NCBI GenBank assembly: GCA_036881885.1
Contig: JBAJNL010000030.1
Span: 1 to 17,339 of the forward strand
Source: JBAJNL01 sp036881885
GTDB taxonomy: Bacteria > Pseudomonadota > Alphaproteobacteria > Holosporales > Hepatobacteraceae
DNA: 17,339 nucleotides
Reading direction: 5' to 3'
The number at the start of each line of letters is the position of its first letter. Position 1 is the first letter of the stretch. Below the pieces are notes generated by a model. The model did not search any database. It was given only the letters and a program-made list of their open reading frames with translations, and was not told the DNA's origin. Shown here one piece after another: positions 12,610 through 17,339 of this stretch. Position numbers and translations under genes: made by a program.

Positions 12610-13989
12610 GTGAGAGTTGTTGTATGTGGTGCGGGCAATGTGGGTTTAAGTATTGCACAGTACTTGGGCGATGCCTATGACATAACGCTTGTTGATCAAG
12701 ACAGCGTGGTGTTAGCCGGTGTAACCGATAAGCTTGATGTGCGAACGGTCACGGGCCACGCGGGGGACCCTGAGGTGCTGAAAAAAGCCGAAGCGCACCG
12801 TGCGGATATCTTTATTGCAGTGACAGGCAGTGATGAGGTCAACATCGTGGCGTGCCAGATGGCGCACTCGCTTTTTGATGTACAGCTTAAAATAGCCCGT
12901 TTACGGCTGATGAATACCTTTGCGCCTTCATGGTTTGACCCTTACAAAAAATCTTATTTACCCATTGATATTGTGATCTCTGCCGAAGAAGAGACGGCAC
13001 AAGAGATTATCAGGCACCTAAAGGCGCCCTTTGCGTCTTCTGTGATGTCTTTTTTTCAAGAAAAAGCCTATGTTTTGGGCATTCAGCTGCAAGCAGATAG
13101 CCCTCTTTTAGATTATCCGATTAAGCACCTTGATAAAGTGCTGGGGCCTTTGAATGCCAGTGTTGTCAGGGTGGTGCGTCACAAAAAGGCCTTTATTCCC
13201 GCAACGCATCACACGCTAAACGCGCATGATATGGTGTATATCCTTGTGCCCGCAGAACAGCTTGAAGCTTTTACAAGAGTGGCTGGCTATCAAGAAGATA
13301 CCACCGAAAGCATCCTGATTTTAGGCGGGGGGCGCACCGGTCTTTTGCTGGCGTCTCATATTGAAGAAAGCTATCCATCTTTGTCATGTGTGTTGATTGA
13401 GTATCAAAATACGCAAACGCGGCACTTGGTCAGTCAGCTGAGTAACACTATTATTTTGCAAGGTGATGCCCTTGATCCCATGATTCTTGAAGAGGCAGGT
13501 GTGCAGCTAACGGATTATGTAATTGCCATCACCGATGATGACCGTGTTAATATTCTTGGCTCACTGTTGGCAAAACGTTATGGCGCTAAGCGTGCCATTA
13601 CTATGGTGCAAAGGCAAAGCTATGTGTCTTTGATGAGTTCTTTGAATATTGAAAAACCCTTGAACCCGTCTTTTTTGACTATTTCACTGATTTTGCAGCG
13701 TGTGCGAAAAAATTATGTGGTGGCGCTGCATCACCTTGATGACAGTGTTTTGGCCACACTGATGGAGATTAAGCTCGAGCAAGGTGCCTATGCCATTGGC
13801 AAAACCATTGCCTCTATTAATCGGCTCAAAGAGATACGCGTTTTTGCGGTGCTGCGCAAAGGTGCGCTTGTACCAGCAAGGGATGAAGAAGTTTTAGAAG
13901 AGGGCGATCATCTTCTGATTTTTTCGAACAAAGCACACAGTAAAAAAATTAAGCACTATTTTGAGCCGGCTTTAAATACATCGCGTTAA
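12610..13989 (+). CDS. trkA: Trk potassium uptake regulator TrkA
   Basis: TrkA is the cytoplasmic gating subunit of the Trk/Ktr potassium channel; it binds NAD(H) and nucleotides and controls TrkH. The 459 residues show the typical doubled RCK layout. The first Rossmann unit has GAGNVGLSIAQYL near residue 7 and a first TrkA-C domain around 140-215. The second unit has GGGRTGLLLASHIE near residue 237, with the acidic LIEY after the second strand, and a second TrkA-C domain to the end. The GTG start lies 3 nt after ntrX stops, so translation is probably coupled. ntrY-ntrX-trkA is a common alphaproteobacterial order. No trkH is in the window, so the channel partner must be elsewhere. Confidence 0.94.
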   Translation: MRVVVCGAGNVGLSIAQYLGDAYDITLVDQDSVVLAGVTDKLDVRTVTGHAGDPEVLKKAEAHRADIFIAVTGSDEVNIVACQMAHSLFDVQLKIARLRLMNTFAPSWFDPYKKSYLPIDIVISAEEETAQEIIRHLKAPFASSVMSFFQEKAYVLGIQLQADSPLLDYPIKHLDKVLGPLNASVVRVVRHKKAFIPATHHTLNAHDMVYILVPAEQLEAFTRVAGYQEDTTESILILGGGRTGLLLASHIEESYPSLSCVLIEYQNTQTRHLVSQLSNTIILQGDALDPMILEEAGVQLTDYVIAITDDDRVNILGSLLAKRYGAKRAITMVQRQSYVSLMSSLNIEKPLNPSFLTISLILQRVRKNYVVALHHLDDSVLATLMEIKLEQGAYAIGKTIASINRLKEIRVFAVLRKGALVPARDEEVLEEGDHLLIFSNKAHSKKIKHYFEPALNTSR

Positions 13990-14020
13990 GGTGGCCTCAA
14001 ACAAGCCGCCCTATAATAGG
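13990..14020 (+). promoter_or_regulatory. Hairpin and perfect -10 box between trkA and rpoN
   Basis: GGTGGC (13990-13995) pairs with GCCGCC (14005-14010) around a 9-nt loop. It is followed at once by CCTATAATAGG, an 11-bp palindrome containing TATAAT (14012-14017). No good -35 box is visible. Transcription from this box would start near 14024-14025, at the rpoN ATG itself. The AGG of the palindrome also serves as a weak ribosome-binding site for transcripts coming from upstream. Confidence 0.4.
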
Positions 14021-14024
14021 TGCC

Positions 14025-15407
14025 ATGAAACGCGATGCGCCCTATATGGGCCAATCTCTTCTTTATAAGGCCTCGATTCATCAGGCTATGACACCTCAGT
14101 TGCAAGAGGCGATTCGCTTATTGCAGCTTTCGTATGATGATTTGCTGCCCTTTATTGAAGACCAAATTACAATGAATCCCTTTCTTCAAGAAGCCGAGCC
14201 AGCATCAGAGGACCAGCGAGACGATTTCGGGCTGCTAGATATCTATGGTGGTTCCCCTAAAAAAGGCAGTGATGTAGGCTCTTTAGAAGTGTGTGTGGCC
14301 GATAACGCGCTGACGCCTTATCGTGCGTTGCTGCAACAAATAGATCGGCTTTTTGAGGCACCAAAAGATTATAATGTCGCACTTTACCTTTTAGATGCTT
14401 TAGATGACAGTGGTTATCTGGCCCTTGAGATGGGTGATGTGGCGAAGAAGTTTCATCTGTCGCGCACGCAGGTTGAGCGCATTCTTACAAAACTGCAACA
14501 GTGCGAGCCCACGGGTGTTTTCGCGCGCAATCTTCAAGAGTGCATGCAGCTTCAGCTTGAAGAAAAAGGTGTGTTTGACCGCGCATACGCCTTTTTGTTA
14601 TCGCATTTATCGGCTTTAATGAATGGCGATGTGAACCAGCGTGATCTGATTAAAAAAATGGGGGTGACGCAAGATCGGCTTTCATCTATGTTTCAAACCA
14701 TTCGTGCACTGAACCCCAAGCCTTTGGCGCTTGAGATGAACAGTCCCGAGCAGCACGTGACGCCAGAGGTGATTGTTTTTTACAACAACAAAACACAAGA
14801 ATGGCAGGTGGTTTTAAACCCCACACTTAAAAGCTATGTGCATTTTGATGAAAGCTATTACAAGTCCATGAAGCAGCAGGTGCAAGGCAGCTCTGAAAAA
14901 CGCTATCTGTCGCAACAGTTTAGCCACGCGAGTTGGCTGCGCAAAGCGCTGTTGCAACGCAATAACACGCTGCTTAATGTGGCGTCTGAAATTGTAAAAC
15001 AGCAGCAAGACTTTTTTAACAAAGGTGTCAATTATCTAAAGCCCATTATTCTGCAAGATATTGCAACGCCTCTTGGGATTCATGAAAGTACCGTTAGCCG
15101 TATTACTAGTAAAAAATACCTCTTAACACCTCACGGTACGGTCGAGTTAAAATATTTCTTCACCACAGGTTTTGAAAGCCCCAAAGGTGAATCGATCTCA
15201 TCTGCCAGTCTTAAAAATCACGTGGCGCGCTTGATTAAGCAAGAAGATCCCCAAAAACCTTTATCAGATGCGTTGATTACCAAGCTGCTCAATAAGCAGG
15301 GTGTTCCCATTGCCCGCAGAACAGTGGCTAAATACCGCGAAGCATTGCAAATTGCGCCATCCTTTCAGCGCAAGCGCTCGGCAAATTTTAATCTTGCATC
15401 GCGCTAA
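14025..15407 (+). CDS. rpoN: RNA polymerase sigma-54 factor
   Basis: Sigma-54 directs RNA polymerase to -24/-12 promoters and needs an AAA+ activator to open them. The 460 residues contain region I (MTPQLQEAIRLLQLS, glutamine/leucine-rich, activator contact). A short acidic region II follows, then the core-binding domain with ALDDSGYL and CEPTGVFARNLQECM. The helix-turn-helix is DIATPLGIHESTVSRIT with LKYFFTTGF, and the RpoN box ARRTVAKYRE (about residues 430-439) is intact. It appears functional. The gap to trkA is 35 nt, with a hairpin and a -10 box. In many Alphaproteobacteria hfq follows trkA, and rpoN lies beside a ribosome hibernation gene and ptsN; neither set is here. The nearby NtrX lacks the sigma-54 contact loop, so the activator of this factor is probably encoded elsewhere. 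Confidence 0.96.
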   Translation: MKRDAPYMGQSLLYKASIHQAMTPQLQEAIRLLQLSYDDLLPFIEDQITMNPFLQEAEPASEDQRDDFGLLDIYGGSPKKGSDVGSLEVCVADNALTPYRALLQQIDRLFEAPKDYNVALYLLDALDDSGYLALEMGDVAKKFHLSRTQVERILTKLQQCEPTGVFARNLQECMQLQLEEKGVFDRAYAFLLSHLSALMNGDVNQRDLIKKMGVTQDRLSSMFQTIRALNPKPLALEMNSPEQHVTPEVIVFYNNKTQEWQVVLNPTLKSYVHFDESYYKSMKQQVQGSSEKRYLSQQFSHASWLRKALLQRNNTLLNVASEIVKQQQDFFNKGVNYLKPIILQDIATPLGIHESTVSRITSKKYLLTPHGTVELKYFFTTGFESPKGESISSASLKNHVARLIKQEDPQKPLSDALITKLLNKQGVPIARRTVAKYREALQIAPSFQRKRSANFNLASR

Positions 15408-15417
15408 GTGCCTGGCT

Positions 15418-15443
15418 GAAAGGCCTTGGAAACCTCCCTTTTT
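15418..15443 (+). terminator. Weak terminator after rpoN
   Basis: GAAAGG (15418-15423) pairs with CCTTTT (15437-15442), around a 13-nt loop and with a T-run at 15439-15443. The stem is short and one pair is a wobble. It lies between the convergent rpoN and ihfB stop codons. Confidence 0.35.
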
Positions 15444-15753
15444 ATTGGATGGGAATATGCTCTGCGGTAAACTCGCTTTGGTTAATAATGGCTTTCAGCT
15501 CTTTACCTGCCTTAAAGAAAGGAATCCATTTTTCATCGACATCAACGCGCTCACCCGTTTTGGGGTTGCGACCAACGCGCTTGTCTCGCTTTCTTAGACA
15601 AAAACTACCAAAGCCTCGCAGCTCTACACGGTCTTCGCGTTGCAGAGCTGTTGCAATTTCAAAGAAAAAGAGTGAAACAGCATCTTCCATCAGATGCGGT
15701 TCAACGTGTGGGTACAACTGGCAAAGCTGACGAACGAGATCCGAACGTGTCAT
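15442..15753 (-). CDS. ihfB: Integration host factor beta subunit
   Basis: IHF is a heterodimer (IhfA-IhfB) that bends DNA sharply; it helps sigma-54 activators reach the polymerase and shapes the nucleoid. The 103 residues fit IhfB: MTRSDLVRQL at the start, then VEDAV-like MEDAVSLFFFEI, VELRGFGSF, and the DNA-intercalating arm GRNPKTGERV (Pro64). WIPFFKAGKEL follows. The ATG at 15753 is preceded by AAAGGAG at a 9-nt spacing; a TTG two codons earlier is too close to it. The tail (SEFTAEHIPIQ) is slightly longer than in E. coli. The gene is convergent with rpoN. A hairpin and a possible -24/-12 site lie upstream. HU is the main alternative, but the sequence fits IhfB better. Confidence 0.93.
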   Translation of the reverse strand: MTRSDLVRQLCQLYPHVEPHLMEDAVSLFFFEIATALQREDRVELRGFGSFCLRKRDKRVGRNPKTGERVDVDEKWIPFFKAGKELKAIINQSEFTAEHIPIQ

Positions 15754-15769
15754 AAACAAAAGCTCCTTT

Positions 15770-15786
15770 GCATAGAAAAACTATGC
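15770..15786 (-). promoter_or_regulatory. Hairpin upstream of ihfB ribosome-binding site
   Basis: GCATAG and CTATGC form a perfect 6-bp inverted repeat around AAAAA (plus strand). On the minus strand it directly precedes the AAAGGAG of ihfB. It could be an operator or a 5' leader hairpin. Confidence 0.4.
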
Positions 15787-15793
15787 GATAACA

Positions 15794-15809
15794 TGAAAAA
15801 AAAGTGCCA
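15794..15809 (-). promoter_or_regulatory. Candidate sigma-54 promoter of ihfB
   Basis: On the minus strand, TGGCAC is followed by T, four Ts and TTTCA. The consensus is TGGCACG-N4-TTGCA, so the -24 half is nearly perfect and the -12 half has one change at the important G. Transcription would start about 30 nt before the ihfB ATG. The T-rich spacer could also arise by chance. Confidence 0.35.
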
Positions 15810-16161
15810 ACATAAAAATAAAAAGCGTACTTTCATTTAAAAAGCATCCTATAAGCCTGTATTAATTAAAAAAAGATAAAATTTTCACAAAAAAGCTCTT
15901 TTTTTGCTAAGGCATTATTTAATATAGTTTAAATTAAGAGTTGTCAGCGTGAAAAAAGCCTCTTTGATCTCAATGTTTATATTTGTAATGAATTTAAATT
16001 AAATATTTTTACAGACTGTGTTTTTTTTTCATTTATCCCTTTTAGGCCCTTGCTTTGCACCCTTTTCAAGAAAATGCTTTTAATACACTGTGTTATGACA
16101 TACCTGCTTTATTGTTTAAAATTTTAATCAAACTTACATTAAGTGCTCTGATTGAAACAAA
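15810..16161. other. AT-rich intergenic region, no gene seen
   Basis: This is strongly AT-rich, with A and T runs and repeats of TTTAAATTAA, and I see no convincing reading frame. It probably carries the promoter regions of ihfB (minus) and the 16171 gene (plus). Possible plus-strand signals are listed separately. Confidence 0.5.
16044..16084 (+). promoter_or_regulatory. Candidate promoter(s) upstream of the 16171 gene
   Basis: AGGCCCT-TGCT-TTGCA (16044-16059) has GG and GC 10 nt apart and a perfect -12 half, as in sigma-54 promoters; the -24 half is weak. Overlapping it is a sigma-70-like pair, TTGCAC (16055-16060), 18 bp, TTTAAT (16079-16084). Either could serve; neither is strong. Confidence 0.3.
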
Positions 16162-16170
16162 ATGCCAGCG

Positions 16171-16260
16171 ATGATGAAAAGCAGAAACAAAATTTTTACC
16201 ACAGGATCAATGCTTTGTTTGTGTGCTGTGATGCAAGCAGCCCTTATGCCCACAGCTTAA
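16171..16260 (+). pseudogene. Signal-peptide-like micro-ORF split from the downstream gene
   Basis: A 29-codon frame encodes MMKSRNKIFTTG followed by the hydrophobic SMLCLCAVMQAALMPTA, a typical signal peptide, and then stops at TAA 16258-16260. That stop overlaps the ATG of the next frame (TAATG). One extra base in the CCC runs before the stop would fuse the signal peptide to the downstream protein. An ATG at 16162 would add three residues. No clear ribosome-binding site is seen. It is best read as the broken-off N-terminus of the following gene; a translated leader is the alternative. Confidence 0.55.
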
Positions 16261-17339
16261 TGGCCTCAGGTAGCGGACAGGGCGACAGCCTGTCTCATGC
16301 GGTGCCCTTAGCGCTAGAATCCAAAGCGAGACAGCATTTTGGTTCGCAAGAGAGTGGCATTTGCAGCATGCTTTCTGGTGACGAAGATAGCGTGTCTTTG
16401 CTAAGTGAAGATAGGCAAAGCCTGGTTTCAACTGGTAGCCAACTTTCGTTTGCATCAGAGGTCACGGACGAATGGTATCATTGCGATGTTGATGGAGGCC
16501 TTTACCCGTTGGGCCTAGAAGAGAATATAGCACTAGAAGCTCAAGGGATGCGCCGCTTTAAGTCGCAAGATAGCGGTTTGGGCAGCATGGAATTTGTCGG
16601 TGATGATATTTCAACATTAAGCGAAGATAGGCTTAGTCTGGCTTTGACTGATCACTTTCCACAAGCTACACCAGTGAAAGAGAAGGCGTGGAAAAAATAT
16701 TTAAGCGCCATGAGCGATCGCGTTGCACGCAATAAAGAACGCGCTTTCAAGTACCGGCAGCAGGCTGTAGACAAAAGTAATCAGTGGCGCTTTTGGGATC
16801 GCGTAGCAATGGCTGATCAACAAAATGTGCGCGCTGCCAGAGAAAAAGAGATTGATAGAGAGTTAGATCGTTTGGCCGGGCTTAAGGTTAAGGCGCCGAT
16901 TCAAGGTGAGATCGCTTTAAATCTTCTGATTGCAGAAATGGTGCGTGGCAAAACAAAACAGGCATCTAAACCATTAGGGAAGACACAACTCTTTCATGTT
17001 GCAGAAGGGCAGTTTAAGCGTTGGGAAGGCTGCCGTGCCCACGTCAAAACAGCTTTAAAGCTTATAGATGAAAAAAATGCGGATCTTTTGCGACAGGATA
17101 TCTCGACGCAAAGGATTGCAGAGGGGCTCTTAGATCGTCTTAAAAAAGACAATAGTGATAGTACTCATGTACGTGCTGCTTTGGGCGCATTATCTGAAAG
17201 AAAAACAGTTGAGCGGTGTATTGTCACGTGGCTCAAGCAACAGTGTGCAGATCTGGATTTGGATAAAAAAAGTGATGGGAGGGACAAACGTTCCTTAAAA
17301 CGTTTCATCGATCACCTCTCTGATGATACTACGTTGGGC
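16260..17339 (+). CDS. Partial predicted secreted protein with duplicated N-terminal module, runs off the window
   Basis: A frame of exactly 360 codons is open from ATG 16260 to the last base, with no stop, so the C-terminus is outside. I do not recognise the family. Residues 18-55 and 91-127 are two copies of one module, about half identical. They share SQ(E/D)SG(I/L)xSM, an acidic stretch and LSEDRxSL, with a 73-residue period. The second copy contains DSGLGS and the first ESGICS, both fitting the (D/E)SGxxS pattern of beta-TrCP phosphodegrons. From about residue 140 the protein is charged and helical, with RVARNKERAFKYRQQAV and several Trp residues (WRFW). The frame is also open upstream to 16152, but that part does not resemble a natural N-terminus. 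The signal peptide at 16171-16260 is in another frame. Confidence 0.7.
   Translation, partial: MASGSGQGDSLSHAVPLALESKARQHFGSQESGICSMLSGDEDSVSLLSEDRQSLVSTGSQLSFASEVTDEWYHCDVDGGLYPLGLEENIALEAQGMRRFKSQDSGLGSMEFVGDDISTLSEDRLSLALTDHFPQATPVKEKAWKKYLSAMSDRVARNKERAFKYRQQAVDKSNQWRFWDRVAMADQQNVRAAREKEIDRELDRLAGLKVKAPIQGEIALNLLIAEMVRGKTKQASKPLGKTQLFHVAEGQFKRWEGCRAHVKTALKLIDEKNADLLRQDISTQRIAEGLLDRLKKDNSDSTHVRAALGALSERKTVERCIVTWLKQQCADLDLDKKSDGRDKRSLKRFIDHLSDDTTLG

Noticed and set aside
16126..16217. IHF binding sites near the 16171 gene
   Set aside because: AATCAA and GATCAATGCTTTG only partly fit the consensus, and the region is so AT-rich that such matches are expected.

Overview
This window looks like the chromosome of an alphaproteobacterium, probably a host-associated or intracellular one of the Holosporales/Rickettsiales kind. 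The evidence is the order ntrY-ntrX-trkA, a FliX-type flagellar protein (a family known from Alphaproteobacteria), short palindromic repeats starting GTCATTGCGAGG (a type I associate with Rickettsiales-like genomes), and several predicted secreted proteins with eukaryote-like features (leucine-rich repeats, a bipartite nuclear-localisation-like motif, duplicated phosphodegron-like motifs). The genus is not determined; all assignments were made by reading the sequence.

Layout. 1-740: infC (translation initiation factor IF3), with a probable TTG start preceded by a leader hairpin. 741-1350: a palindromic repeat abutting a truncated transposase/integrase remnant. 1351-2586 (minus): a secreted leucine-rich-repeat protein whose start codon lies in an 11-bp inverted repeat; the gene is bracketed by a diverged 53-bp inverted repeat. 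2590-3056: repeat-rich DNA (17-bp tandem repeats and MITE-like palindromic elements). 3053-5059 (minus): a large secreted protein of unknown function with a C-terminal coiled coil and acidic tail. 5220-5400: another repeat cluster, then tRNA-Gln(CUG), tRNA-Ser(CGA) and fabD. 6812-7138 (minus): a FliX-like gene. 7324-7951: a frameshifted small secreted protein with the nuclear-localisation-like motif. 8067-8609: a PagL-type lipid A deacylase. 8672-8914 (minus): glutaredoxin grxC.

9083-15407 is a compact regulatory block: ntrY (sensor kinase), ntrX (response regulator), trkA (potassium uptake regulator) and rpoN (sigma-54), all on the plus strand with short gaps. ihfB faces it from the minus strand. 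NtrX has lost the GAFTGA loop that normally contacts sigma-54, and its Walker B and sensor II motifs are altered, although rpoN lies two genes downstream. Candidate -24/-12 sites lie upstream of ihfB and of two secreted-protein genes; they are weak and unproven.

16171-17339: a signal-peptide-like micro-ORF overlaps (TAATG) a long reading frame that is still open at the window edge. This is probably one secreted protein split by a frameshift. Its N-terminal part holds two copies of a roughly 38-residue module spaced 73 residues apart, each with an (E/D)SGxxS motif. No single undescribed system can be proven. The most interesting signals are the group of effector-like secreted proteins, two of them apparently frameshifted, and the repeat structures around the LRR gene.
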